Shown in pieces: positions 19,131 through 30,639 of a stretch of DNA of 64,000 nucleotides (the first letter of the stretch is position 1; every line of letters begins with the position of its first letter). The notes beneath the pieces were generated by a model. The model had not been told where the DNA came from. It saw only the letters and a program-made list of their open reading frames with translations, and did not search any database. Origin of the DNA: Anastatus disparis (Eukaryota > Arthropoda > Insecta > Hymenoptera > Eupelmidae); contig JAFFSR010000344.1 of the NCBI GenBank assembly GCA_017163975.1, positions 1,426,001-1,490,000 of the forward strand. The letters run 5' to 3'. A program made the translations under genes and the position numbers.

Positions 19131-20462
19131 TTTATTATATTACTTATATATAATCTTATAGTCCAGTCATTGAAGCATTTCAGCTGGAAATTTTGTCGGT
19201 TAGGATGGATTAACATGAAAATTTGTCAGTAGGTAAAGAATAGTCCAAAAAACAAAAGTTACATAATGCAAATGTGCGCTTTTGCCCAGGGGGCGGGAGC
19301 CGCCCCTTCTCGGGGGCGGTGAGAAAAAAAAACATATAATTCGATGTAAAAATCAATTTAAAGCAAAAAGTTTTTGATGAGTTTTTTTGTTAAATGAATA
19401 CTTTTCGAGCTATAGGTGATTGAAAACATAGATTGTTAGTGTAAAAAATCATGTTTTCTGACGGTTTTTCATGAAATAACTTGAAAAGTTTTAATTTTAT
19501 CAAAAAACTCATGGAAAACAAAAATAAAGCTTGTAAAAAAACAAAACGATTTCATTTTTAATCATTATTTTATATACAATACATAAGGAATTATAAATTA
19601 TTGAATATTAATACTGTTACGCTTGAAACTTTAAGAGCAATATTCAACGTTAAATAACAGGAAAATGGCAATCTTTTTGAGAAAAATGTATATAATATTT
19701 TTGAAGGTATTGAGATTATCTTTTAAATCAATTTTGTTTTAAGTCAATAGTATAAAAATTAAAGGAGTTACAAGAAAAATAAAATTATTTTACATAGTTT
19801 GACAATAAAATTTCAATATTAAAACCACTGTCATTAAGACAGGTTTTGAAATATAAAGAAATCCTTTCAGGGTTTATCTTATTTGGGTACTAACTATGTG
19901 TTCTAGAAATTTCAGCAATTTAGGATGCTTATTTTTTAAAAAAATCAAGTTTATATAAAAAAAAAAATTTTTTTATTTTTCAAAAATTCATCCTTTTTTT
20001 AAAATGTCTCAATAATTAACAGATGTATGTAAAAAGTACTAGAGTTAAAAAATATAGCTTTTTTTTCATAAATATTTTGCTTTTTTTTTTATTTTCGTCC
20101 AATAAAAATCAACTGAGATATCAGTGTTAGAATTCTGTAATCAGAGCCAACTACCACCTATTTTTGGCCCTTCAAACTAAAAAATCTCAAAAAATAAAAC
20201 TTTCTAAGAATTGATATTTACATGACTTAAAGATGATACAATTACCTACAAAATCCATTTTGGAACAATTAAAAAGCTTAAAAATTAGCGGAGTCATCAT
20301 AAAAATACCAATTGTACTTTTTCGGTAAAATTTTCGGAGCGCATAAATTCATTTATTTTCGAGTATTTTAGATACATACTTATAAATATTTTACAGTTTC
20401 TTTGAGTCTGCACGGTATATAGCTTCTATTCTTTTCAGTTCCTATATGTATATTTTGTAAGT

Positions 20463-20470
<8 letters not shown>
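19131..20470. other. Long AT-rich non-coding stretch
   Basis: No coding potential on either strand. One GC-rich island at 19285-19322 has a GGGGGCGGGAGCCGCCCC foldback followed by a second GGGGGCGG. Confidence 0.45.

Positions 20471-20511
<41 letters not shown>
20471..20511. repeat. (AT)n microsatellite
   Basis: About 20 uninterrupted AT dinucleotides. Confidence 0.95.
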
Positions 20512-20514
<3 letters not shown>

Positions 20515-21112
20515 AAGGTGGGGCTAACTTCCAGACGTTTTTTTAAGAGAAGATTTCTTCTCCGGTAGTGAAATAATTGACTCTACCAAAGCATTAACAC
20601 TAAGTTTAGACTTCAAACTGAATAAAAAAAATGGTCTAGACTCCTTATTATTCATTTAACATAACAATAGTTTGGATCGAAAAAAAAATTGTTTTTTGGA
20701 AAGTAGCCCCATGTATGGGGTAACTTTACATTTTGCGTTGGGGCTGTTTTCCGATTGTACTATTAAACTTGGAAAATACAATTAAATTTTTTATATAACG
20801 AATTTTTTCTAATTTTTGACTATTTTATTAATCATTAATGCATTAATAATCACAAAAATATAATATTAACATTATAATATTCGTATGAATATTAAATAAA
20901 TTATTATTGATATAAAATGAATAAAAAAGCGATTTTCCAAAAAATCCCTATTAATTAACATTGTATTGGAAAGTTGCCCCAAATGATTAAAAATCTTTGA
21001 ACTGTCAGTACTAAGCTTAAACTTAACGTATCGGGTCATACTAGGTGTCAAAATTTTTGTTTTTCAATGTACTATAAACTTATTATTATGTGAACTTATT
21101 ATTATTATTATG
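20512..21112. other. Non-coding repeat with GGGGCAACTTTCC-type words
   Basis: GGGG-CTAACTTCC (20520), GGAAAGTAGCCCC (20697), GGGGTAACTTTAC (20718) and GGAAAGTTGCCCC (20969) recur in both orientations, suggesting a degenerate transposon without ORF. It ends at the truncated LTR. Confidence 0.4.
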
Positions 21113-21866
21113 AGAACTTTACAAAGGGCACGAGTGAGATAGAAAGCTGCACCGTGTGCATCCGGTGCCGCATCAAATAGACCTCGCAGATGATCCATAG
21201 GCGAAGAGAAGCTCTTACCTAGACGTCGGCATAAAATGTAAGTCTGCAGACTTTAACGTGGCTTAATTTTCTCTTTGTATTGCTTATCGAACTTGCGGCG
21301 TAAGAGACTGTCGTTCGCGTTGACGCGTTGCGTTGTAGGTTAGGTTAGGCCTTATTTTCTTTATTTACCAAGAATGTGTAATTATACTTTTAATACGTCA
21401 TTATTTATTTTATATATCTACTTTTTATTGTATTAAATTCTAATAAGTTGATTAAATAAAGCAAAGTAAAATCAAGGTTGAATTTAATTATTAAGTAGAG
21501 TATGATCTTATTTCCTTGCTAATTATATATTATCTTATTCTCGTGTCACAAATAAAATTGAATACATTCTTTCTTAATCAACGGTATTTAACAGAGTTCT
21601 AGGGTACACGCCGTGGGTTTCGTCGTACCAGATGTCCGGGAGGCAGAGCTTCAAAGCGAAGTTCTGCAATAGAATTAAATATTGTTTAACTGATTTTCTT
21701 TGTCGGAAATAGATAGACAAAGTAGATCAGTGGTATTGAATTATGCTGATAGACTATAAACCGAAAGTCAGTTATTTAACGGTAAGTGCATGTGTACTTA
21801 AAGAGAGTACACGTGAAACCCACAAATATATTTAATGTTGTTTAGTTAAATATATTCCCCGTTACA
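21113..21866 (+). repeat. 5' LTR of Gypsy 1, missing its first ~387 bp
   Basis: Aligns end to end with 26142-26895. The left break joins unrelated TTATTATTATTA-rich DNA. It ends CCCCGTTACA. Confidence 0.88.
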
Positions 21867-21878
21867 TGGCGCCCAACG
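21867..21878 (+). other. Primer-binding site of Gypsy 1
   Basis: TGGCGCCCAACG directly follows the LTR end; PBSs of LTR elements begin TGG, complementary to a tRNA 3' CCA end. I do not assign the tRNA. Confidence 0.75.
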
Positions 21879-21923
21879 AATCAACTCACATAAGTTGATA
21901 AAAGAGTGTATATCGTTGTTGCA

Positions 21924-22092
21924 TGGCGCACATCGTACATGGCACCAACAAATTGACTCACATAGGTTAAAGTTTAACGTGGTTTTTATGGCGCGCATGG
22001 TTACGTGGCGCGCAACGTGGTAATTAACGAGACGCAATAAGGGAATATAGGTGGCTCTCTAGTGGCGCGCAATGTTAAATGGCGTCCACTGT
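21924..22092 (+). repeat. PBS-like repeats in the Gypsy 1 leader
   Basis: Six degenerate copies of TGGCGCGCAACG start at about 21924, 21940, 21989, 22006, 22063 and 22080, after the true PBS at 21867. Confidence 0.6.
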
Positions 22093-22828
22093 AGAGTAAG
22101 AGTACATAGGAAAAATTTTTAGCAAGGCTTACCGTGATATGATGCTTGAGGCATTAAGCAGAATCGTCTAAAAGTAGTAAATTCACGTGCTAATTTTTTT
22201 TTGAGGGAAAAGATAATTTTTTCGAGTTTTCCTTAAGAAAAATAAAAAGATAGTTTTGTTTAGGGAAAGCTAGCTATCGAAATATTGTATAAGGACGACG
22301 GTCTCGTAGTTGTAAGAAAGTTCGACAAGATAGACAAAAGTAAAAGGAGAAGTCTTGTCGAACATAGGGCGCGCTTGTGAGCAACGATAAAGTAGGTTGC
22401 TCACAGGCTACGATATAATTGTAGAAGTCGTCCGCAAGCAGAGAGAACAAAATTGGACATTGTTTTTCTTTAATTGTGATTTTACCCTTGGTGTTAATTT
22501 TTTTTTTAATTCGATTTCTTTCTTGTTAAGAGAGGTACTTCTCATATAAGAGAAACATAAATTTTAAATCTGTTCTTGGTTGAGTTAAAATTATTAAAAT
22601 TTTTCTTAGAGAATTAGATTTGATAGTACAGTTTTCTTTCGTGTGTTTTTGCAAAACTGAGGTTGCAGTTTTTGCAATAGCTGACTGGTTGAAGGTTTTG
22701 TTTTTTTTCTTAACCAGTCAGCAGTTAGAGTTATTGACACCAAGAGGAAATTATAGAGTTCTTTTCAACGTAGTAATGTTGAATCAGGTCAACAACGGCC
22801 TGATGATAGACAGGTAAATTTTGACAAA

Positions 22829-23911
22829 ATGACGGCCAATGCAAGGGTCATCACGTCAACAGGTGGTGCACCTCGTGCTAATGGTTCAGACGTATCTGGG
22901 ACATCTCGGTTACCACCATTTGGGGCTCTCGGCACAGCCTGGGGAAGGGGTAGCTCACCGACTCAGGTCTCAGTGAGTCATGGCGGTCAACCAAGAGATG
23001 TAGACAGAGTCGTACGTCAATGGGAAGTACGATTTTCTGGTAAAAAGGGCCAAAGTATTGACCTCTTTTTGACGCGAGTCGAGGAGTGTCGGGTCCTTGC
23101 TAATCTGTCGGAGAGTGATTTGTTGTATTCGCTCTCTGAATTATTGACAGGTGTTGCAGCTACTTGGTATCGCAATAATCGGGACCAATGGCATAGTTGG
23201 CCCGAATTCTGTCAAGCTGCGAGACGATGGTACGGTACCAACCGTCGTTTCCAACAGAGGCTTATAGCAGAAGCGAATGCGCGCACGCAGGGCAATGATG
23301 AGCCAGTGCGTGACTACTTAACGTATCTTATAGCAATAATGCGAAGACAAAAACCACAACCGGACCTCAGTCAACAGTTAGATTTATTACATCGTAACTG
23401 GAGGCCAGAGCTGCAAAGACTCGTACGCAGAGACGAATTCAATAGCATTGAGGCTTTATTAGAGCTTGCTGTTAAAGCGGAGTTGACTTTAGAGGCTGAA
23501 AAAGTCTATAAACCTCCACCATCACCTGGCAAAGCACTGTTACCAGAAACAGCTTACCATCCACCGGCGAATCAAAAGAAGATTCCGCCTAAGGTATCTA
23601 GTGTGGACACCAGTGTGTCTAAAGCTGAAGATATGGTGTCTACAGTTACCAAAATTTTGGAAGAAAAGCTAGCTCAATTTGAAAAGAGGTTCATTGGAAA
23701 AACTTATCAATATACAACACCAAAGAAAAAGAAATCCAAGTCGAGTCCTGCAAATCATCGGATGTCAAGAAGAACTGGAGATGAAGATCACGATCATCCT
23801 AATGATAATGGTTCAGGTTCTGAGAAACAAAAGTCTCGTAGTCCAAGAAAGGACCAGTATAGAAGACCAGGATCAAGTCCTCGCCACAACCGGGATAACA
23901 TAGTTTGTTAA
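22829..23911 (+). CDS. gag: Gypsy 1 Gag
   Basis: 360-residue open frame. It starts at MTANARVIT, after a long ~950-bp leader. Residues ~65-215 are a retrotransposon gag/capsid domain: WEVRFSGKKGQSIDLFLTRV, LLTGVAATWYRNN, W.EFCQAARRWYG, then LDLLHRNWRPELQRLV. A Pro/Lys-rich linker and a strongly basic tail follow (~290-358). The frame stops (TAA) inside what should be the zinc knuckle: Cys-stop-Gly-Cys-Gly-Asn-Pro-Gly and downstream CPKC continue in the same frame, with Arg where His is expected. Gag forms the virus-like particle; this copy would lack an intact nucleocapsid knuckle. Confidence 0.85.
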   Translation: MTANARVITSTGGAPRANGSDVSGTSRLPPFGALGTAWGRGSSPTQVSVSHGGQPRDVDRVVRQWEVRFSGKKGQSIDLFLTRVEECRVLANLSESDLLYSLSELLTGVAATWYRNNRDQWHSWPEFCQAARRWYGTNRRFQQRLIAEANARTQGNDEPVRDYLTYLIAIMRRQKPQPDLSQQLDLLHRNWRPELQRLVRRDEFNSIEALLELAVKAELTLEAEKVYKPPPSPGKALLPETAYHPPANQKKIPPKVSSVDTSVSKAEDMVSTVTKILEEKLAQFEKRFIGKTYQYTTPKKKKSKSSPANHRMSRRTGDEDHDHPNDNGSGSEKQKSRSPRKDQYRRPGSSPRHNRDNIVC

Positions 23912-25011
23912 GGTTGTGGTAATCCAGGTTACATAAGGCGCGAATGTCCGAAATGTTCGGAAAACGCCAATGGGAGCAAGTGAAGAAGGCTGCAACTGTT
24001 CCCACTAACTCTTCTAAGGCCTTCAGCGAGTCAGATGTACCATGGACAGTCTCAGACAGAATTGAGCCTATCAACGTGGGTGAACCATTGAAGTGTGTTG
24101 CAGTAAAGCAAAATTCAGCCTTTGCTGAGATTGAAAAAAACATAGGCATCATTGAAGCTGGAACTCGATTATGGTTGAAAGGTTCTATTACGAATTGTGG
24201 CATGTTAGTTGACTCATACAACACTTGTGGAGCCAGAGTCGTAAAATGGGTAATTAACAAAGTCAGACTATATATGGATGGATGCCAGGTCAAGGAAGGT
24301 TATTATAGCAATTTAAAATGGATTTGCTATCTGTATAAAATAAATAGCAGATTAAGGAAAATAGTTTTGAAAGTACAAGACTACTTGTGTACGGTTGAAC
24401 ACCATAAAAGAGTACTGAAAAGTATATCAGTCACTCTCTTTCTAATGTACAAATATGAAGGGATCGAAGAAGTTGAATTTTTGACTCTTCATAATGTAAA
24501 TCCAACTAAGGAACAATCGTGTCTAAATTGGTTTACTAAAGTACATAATTGTCGATTCTTTATGTATAGTCCGGACAGAGAAGTCGATATTATCCTGGAT
24601 CTGGATGACGAGACGTGGATGCTCGTCATCTCTCAAGAACAAACGAAAGGGGTGTTCATGGAATGTCATAATGGGACTGTAGCTGGTCGCTTAAGAAGAA
24701 GAAGAATCTACATAAGAGTGATAGTTACATATTTTTGGCATTCCATTTGCAAAAACATTTATTTGATCTGCCAAAAATTTAAGTCTGACAATGATCCAGA
24801 CAGCATCAAGGATAAGAATCAACCGCCGATGGATCAAGAAGTTGAAGAAGGAAGAGTGAAGAATTGCGGCGGGCCATCTGCGAATGGCCGACCTCACCAC
24901 TTCAGCGATAGCGCACCACCTGCGTGTGGTATAAAGTGTAGTTTTAGGTCGGTATACGTGTGTAGAAAACGTGATAAGCCGTGTAGGACAGCTTTAGTGG
25001 TAGATAGATAG
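23912..25011 (+). pseudogene. Gypsy 1 collapsed pol remnant
   Basis: Open from 23944 to 25011 and continuous with gag apart from the TAA. Early residues have a weak protease-like pattern (GMLVDSYNTCGARVVKWV). Near the end is a clear but damaged integrase zinc-finger region: CHNGTVAGRLRRRRIYIRV, then YFWHSICKNIYLICQKFK, resembling the H2C2 finger of Gypsy integrases. Reverse transcriptase, RNase H and the integrase core are missing, so this is an internal-deletion derivative fusing protease-side and integrase-side sequence. The open frame may be chance or selection on a chimeric Gag-related product. Confidence 0.6.
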
Positions 25012-25744
25012 ATAGATATTGTTTTATTTTGTATAATAGTACAAAAACGTGTAATACAATTCGTAAATACAAAAACAATAAATATTGCACAAAATGCTAT
25101 AAAAAAATATAAATGTAAATATTGCACAATTAATATCACAGTCAGTCACTAAACCTAATAATACTGAATAAGTAAGTCACAAACAAAAATAAATAGTGGT
25201 GGTGAGACGAGCGAATGCAAAGTTAGTATGCGTTTCACAGCGATCGGGTGAAAGTAATACGTATAAACGCGTTCGTAGTAAGTCAAAGGTAATTCTAGAA
25301 GATCTTCTGTTTGATCTTCTTAATTTCTCACTCAACTTTGGCAGTGTAGCAACTGGAGAGAATGACAGTTGTTGCAACTGGTTAAATACTGTCACAACTG
25401 CAATTATGAAATATTTGAGTGATTTTCCAAAGACGATGTTTGTTAATAAATAACATTGATGATGATAGGTAAAAGTTACTGTTATCATTAAAGTATTATA
25501 AAGAGATAATATGCAAGATCTCCTTTCATTGATAATAAATTATCTAACCGTGACGATCAATATGATCATGAGTGTAGCGAGTTAGATAAGATGATTTATA
25601 GAATCAAATGTTTCTTTTTGAAACGAGAAAAAAAAATTTTTTAACATGGGATATCATAGAGAGATTTTCTTGTGGTACAGTCCCATTATATTATGCAGTG
25701 CGACTAAGTATCGCAGAGCTGTCATACACAGTCTTCCAGCGTCT
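25012..25744. other. Gypsy 1 3' internal non-coding region
   Basis: Starts with a short TAGA tract. It has a few small ORFs without resemblance to env or pol. Confidence 0.5.
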
Positions 25745-25754
25745 GGGGAAGGGG
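25745..25754 (+). other. Polypurine tract of Gypsy 1
   Basis: GGGGAAGGGG immediately precedes the LTR start TGTAACG; it primes plus-strand synthesis in LTR elements. Confidence 0.75.
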
Positions 25755-26895
25755 TGTAACGAGGATAGCAAATTATACATATACTGTATGTCAGTATACT
25801 TCTATCTCTCTCCTCGTTGTGAGTCGCACAGCCTATTGTAAGCTTTTATGCTTACTTTATGTGTATAAGAGTGAGACAGAGAGTGGATATTTCATCGTCT
25901 TGCGTGGCTGACGGTTAGCGAAGGCGCGCGCAAGATATGACGGGTAAACTGGAGCGGGATACGAGAGCGAACGCGTCGTGAAGCCGGTTGGCCGCCATGA
26001 ATTCTCTTGCTGTGCGTGCTTAAGCGTCCGTTACTATTTTTTTGAATAGAAAGTCGCCATCTTGTGAGGATCGCACTGTGATTATTGTACAGACAATTAT
26101 CAGTATCTAGCTGTTTGCTGCACTCGACAAAATTCTTCTCCAGAACTTTACAAAGGGCACGAGTGAGACAGAAAGCTGCACCGTGTGCATCCGGTGCCGC
26201 ATCAAATGGACCTCGCAGATGATCCATAGGCGAAGAGAAGCTCTAACCTAGACGTCGGCATAAAATGTAAGTCTGCAGACTTTAACGTGGCTTAATTTTC
26301 TCTTTGTATTGCTTATCGAACTTGCGGCGTAAGAGACTGTCGTTTGCGTTGACGCGTTGCGTTGTAGGTTAGGTTAGGTCTTATTTTCTTTATTTACCAA
26401 GAATGTGTAATTATACTTTTAATACGTCATTATTTATTTTATATATCTACTTTTTATTGTATTAAATTCTAATAAGTTGATTAAATAAAGTAAAGTAAAA
26501 TCAAGGTTGAATTTAATTATTAAGTAGAGTATGATCTTATTTCCTTGCTAATCATATATTATCTTATTCCCGTGTCACAAATAAAATTGAATACATTCTT
26601 TCTCAATCAACGGTATTTAACAGAGTTCTCGGGTACACGCCGTGGGTTTCGTCGTACCAGACGTCCGGGAGGCAGAGCTTCAAAGCGAAGTTCTGCAATA
26701 GTATTAAATATTGTTTAACTGATTTTCTTTGTCAGAAATAGATAGACGAAGTAGATCGGCGGTATTGAATTATGCTGATAGACTATAAACCGAAAGTCAG
26801 TTATTTAACGGTAAGTGCATGTGTACTTGAAGAAAGTACACGTGAAACCCACAAATATATTTAATGTTGTTTAGTTAAATATATTCCCCGTTACA
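25755..26895 (+). repeat. 3' LTR of Gypsy 1 (complete, 1141 bp)
   Basis: Begins TGTAACGAGG and ends CCCCGTTACA (TG...CA with inverted TGTAACG/CGTTACA). A full-length relative in reverse orientation is at 30640-31778. An antisense 111-codon ORF (25892-26227) is also present in that copy. Confidence 0.9.
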
Positions 26896-28440
26896 AGTTT
26901 TATAATTTTTTCGGGTACTATATTTTATTTAGCTCTATTTTTCTGGGCCTTATATTTTTTAAGCCCTACATTTTTTTGAGTCCTATTTTTTTTGGGCTTT
27001 ATATTATTTTTGGGCTTTACATTTTCTTGGGCTCTATATATTTTTGGGCCCAATATGTTTTTAGTTTCTATATATTTTGGGCTTTGTATTTTTTGGGCCT
27101 GATATTTTTTTGGGCCTTATATTTTTTTTTACTTTATATTTTCTTGGGCTCTATATTTTTTGGTTCCAATATTATTTCGATTCTTATATATTATTATGCT
27201 CTATTTTTTTTAAGACCAATATTTTTTTGGACCCGATATTTTTTCGAAATTAATATTTTTTTGGGTTTCATAAATTTTTTGGGTACTATATTTTATTTAG
27301 CTTTATTCTTCTAAACCTTATATTTTTCAGGCCCTACATTTTTCTAAGTCCTATTTTCTTTGGGCCTCATATTTTTTTTGGGCCTTACATTTTCTTGGAC
27401 TCTATATTTCTTGGGCCGAATATTTTTTCGATTCTCATGTATTCTTGGGCTCTATATTTTTTCGGGCCCAATATTTTTTTGGGCCTAATATTTATTCAGT
27501 TCTTATAGTTTCCTGTGCTCTATATTTTTGGGCCCAATATTTTTTTGAAATTTATATTTTTTTGGGTTCTATGATATTTTGAGGTCCAATATTTTATTTA
27601 GCTTTATATTTGTCTGGGCCTTATACTTTTCGGGCCCTACTTTTGTTTGAGTGCTATTTTCTTTGGGCTTTATATTGTCTTGGGTTCTAATTTTTTTGGG
27701 CCAAATATTTATTCGATTCTTATATATTCTCTGGCTCTATATTTTTTTGGGCCCGATATTTTTTTAAAATTTGTTTTTTTGGGTTCTATAATTTTTTTAG
27801 GTCCTATATTTTATTTAGCTCTATATTTTTCTGGGCCTTATATTTTTTGAGCTTCACATTTTTTTGAGTCTTATTTTCTTTAGGCCTAATTTTTTTCAGC
27901 CTCTTATTTCTTGGCTTCCATATCTTTTTTGGTCCTATAATCTAAGCATTATATTTTTTTGGACCTACTTTTTTTCGAGTCCTATTTTTTTTTTGACATT
28001 AATTTTTCTGGGCCTTATTGTTTTTTAACTTTTTTTTTGGGTTTATATTTTTTTAATCTCATATCTTTTTAGGCGCGATATTTTTTTTAATTATTATATT
28101 TTCTTGGTCTCTATATTTTTTGGGCCTAATATTTGTCTGATTCTTTAATTTTTTTGATCCCAATATTTTTTTGATTCTTATTCTACTTGCGCTCTGTTTT
28201 TTTATTCTTATATTTTTTTTAACTCTATATTTTTTTGGGCTCAATATTTGAATCTTATATTTTTTTGATTCTTATGTATTCTTGGCTCTATATTTTTCTG
28301 AACCCAATATTCTTTTAAAACATGTTTTTGGGCTTAATATTTTTTTTATTATTATATTTTTGTGGTCTCTATATTTTTTTTAACCCAATATTTTTTTGAT
28401 TTTTATATTTACATTGGCTCTATATTTTAGGCTCTAAATT
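26896..28440. repeat. Degenerate TATTTTTTGGGCC satellite
   Basis: About 1.5 kb of irregular 20-25-bp units built from TATATTTTTTTGGGC plus C, TT or CCAA variants, with frequent GGGCCC. It lies between the Gypsy 1 LTR and Helitron C. The hydrophobic Phe/Leu/Tyr ORFs in it are repeat artefacts. Confidence 0.8.
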
Positions 28441-28660
28441 CTGCCATAATGAACTATATTCAACTAAATTTTCAATAATATTTATACGGCTTCCATGCCG
28501 TACAATTGGTAATGTTTGCCTAAAATCTCCTGATGCAATTACAGTTTTGCCACCGGAAGGTTGGTTCACATCGCATTAATCTTGAAAAAGACGATCAACT
28601 GCTTCAAAAGCAAATTTTAAAGTCATAGATATTTTATTCCAAATAATTGTTTGTGTTCCC
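28441..28660 (-). pseudogene. Helitron C helicase fragment, motifs II-III
   Basis: Minus-strand translation gives AFEAVDRLFQD, a stop, then SGGKTVIASGDFRQTLPIV, parallel to ILGGDFRQILPVL of Helitron A. Confidence 0.7.
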
Positions 28661-28949
28661 TTTGTTTGCTTTCTGCAGAATTAGGCTTAACATTATAAGT
28701 TGTACAACCTGTTATATTTAAGAGGACGTTGTATCTCTCTATCCTTCTCTAATCGAAATATGTGGGTTTTTGGAAAAACTAGTAGTTATTACTAGAAATC
28801 AATAGTTGTCCGCAACTTGTACAGTAAAAAACAATATATTTTCTAATGAGAACAAATCAATTTTCTAGCCTCACTTATAATTTTGTAAGTATGTCAAACT
28901 TTTTTTGAAAACAAAGCATCAAAATTAATATCATTATTAATTAATTAAT
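28661..28949. other. Gap in Helitron C helicase, unrecognised
   Basis: AT-rich non-coding sequence between two helicase pieces; either an insertion or decayed coding DNA. Confidence 0.35.
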
Positions 28950-29225
28950 TTAATCTAGCGATCTTTTACCGCCTCTTAGTTTAAATGTTGTATGCACGAT
29001 TTTTCCATTGACTAATACATTCGCTGCTATTACTATCCAAGCTGCATATAAACAATCTATAGTATGATATTTAAAATAAGCTATTAAAACGTTAAGTAAA
29101 TAACTTTTTCCACTTCTACCTGGTTCATCTAGAAAAATATATTTTTCTTTACTTTGGCTGTTTAAACTTTTTATAGTAGAGTTGGATATTTGCCTTTGTT
29201 TATTATTTAAAGAATTTATTTTCAT
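28950..29225 (-). pseudogene. Helitron C helicase fragment with Walker A
   Basis: 91 residues starting MKINSLNNKQRQI. Walker A reads DEPGRSGKSYLLN (Gly to Arg change in the usual GPGGxGK). It ends TTFKLRGGKRSLD. Confidence 0.75.
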
Positions 29226-29330
29226 TTCTAATTCATTAAGAATATTATTATTATGATTTAAAATTGTTCGATTATTATCTTCTTCTATAAATGTGCTTAT
29301 GTTAAGTAAATTAAAATCGTTTAAAGAAAA

Positions 29331-29651
29331 TCAATTGACTTGTAAATTATTTTTCATAACATTCAATGCAAGATTTTCACCTATATTTTTTTCGTATTTA
29401 GGATGGTATAACTTACCTTTATATTTTTCATATAAATCTCGTGCATTTATAGGATTATGAAAAATGCAAATGAAAGCAAATAATTCACAAAGAGCACAAA
29501 GGAATTCTGTTGAAGATGCTTCTTCCAAACATCCATCCCATTCTTCATCTACATTAATTAATTGTTTTGCCTTAGCTGCCTCATAAAACGAATTGTATAT
29601 CACATCATCAACAGTACACAAAGCTCCATAATGATGTGGCTCCTTTAACAT
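29331..29651 (-). pseudogene. Helitron C Rep-helicase linker fragment
   Basis: MLKEPHHYGALCTVDDVIYNSFYEAA then EFLCALCELFAFICI, collinear with LRKFLACFLLCEN of Helitron A. Confidence 0.65.
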
Positions 29652-29759
29652 CTAATAGCAATGACCTAATGAAATAACGTTCTCTATAATTCGGACTTAC
29701 TAAGTACATTCTACTAAGTATTGGTTCTCTTTTTTATCTTCTTTCATTCTACTTTTTCA

Positions 29760-30639
29760 GTTTTTCAAAATGTATAAAAATTTGGTATTTCTGAATACAA
29801 GTAATTTCGTGCTTCAAAATCTTCTCTATTCAATCCAAAATATGCTGTTAATGTTGTTCCAACATTTTTTTCATGATCACTTCTTCTTTTCCTTCTTTAA
29901 AAAATACGTTTTGTTGATTTTCTTTATGAACACTTAAACGTTTTATAGTATGTGAAATAACATGTAAGCGATATCCTAATAATCTGAGCATTGCTTCAGG
30001 TGGACATTAATATCGTGTATTAATGTATTGTTGGATTTCGTCATATTCATATTCAAAATTTTCACGATCGTCATTTTAAAAAGTGTCTTTATTTTCTGAT
30101 TGAAAATCCACACTTACTTGATGTATTTTAATGTATGCACCATCATGACCTTTATAACAGTATTCCAATAAATATTTAATGCAGTGTACAGCGGAATAAA
30201 CTTCTACGTTTATGTGTGCATTAAATTTCAATAATAAGTAAGGATTATAAGGAACAACGAATCCATCATCTGCAATTCTTTCTGTAAATTTATTATTGAG
30301 AATTATTTTGACGATATTATTTTTAAGTTTGTATAGTGAAAAATCCATTTGATTTCAATGTTGTATTATTAAATTTTCTTGGAAAATTTTCAGTACATAG
30401 TTTCGTATTTTTATCCATACACGGACAATTTATATTTTGCATATCACAGCAACCGCGTATCAGAAATTGTTTAATAATACCATATAATTTTGGATAAATA
30501 TCGCTATTTGGGATTTCTGCACTTATTATTTCATTACCTTTTTCGGAAATATCAAATTTATGATTTTTATCCAAGAGCAAGTTGTTACTAACATATGCAT
30601 ATGCGGTAATTCTCGTTTTTGAAATTCAATGACATAACT
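29760..30639 (-). pseudogene. Helitron C Rep nuclease, downstream part
   Basis: On the minus strand, immediately after the solo LTR: IEFQKRELPHMHMLV (HUH metal site), then RGCCDMQNINCPCM, KLCTENFPRKFN, and YLLEYCYKGHDGAYIKI (tyrosine motif). Several frame breaks (30323-30360, ~30070, ~29900). Confidence 0.75.

Larger units (their letters stand above)
21113..26895 (+). mobile_element. Ty3/Gypsy-type LTR retrotransposon 1 (defective)
   Basis: Order: 5'-truncated LTR, PBS, leader, gag, collapsed pol remnant, purine tract, complete 1141-bp LTR. The shared 754 bp of the two LTRs have the same length and differ at roughly 17 sites by eye, so the insertion is not recent. RT and RNase H are absent. 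A solo LTR of the same family sits at 30640-31778. Confidence 0.85.

Noticed and set aside
18595..19153. ORFs rich in His/Thr/Tyr and Cys/Val on both strands
   Set aside because: They follow the ACACAT microsatellite and pyrimidine tract.
21337..21351. AGGTTAGGTTAGG resembling insect telomeric TTAGG repeats
   Set aside because: Only two to three units, inside an LTR and repeated in the other LTR copies; not a telomere or an interstitial telomeric array.
24000..24300. Minus-strand ORF 23799-24293 as a separate gene
   Set aside because: Shadow of the gag/pol-remnant frame on the opposite strand.
26976..28244. Hydrophobic Phe/Leu/Tyr ORFs that look like membrane proteins
   Set aside because: Products of the TATTTTTTGGGCC satellite; no start context and no family resemblance.
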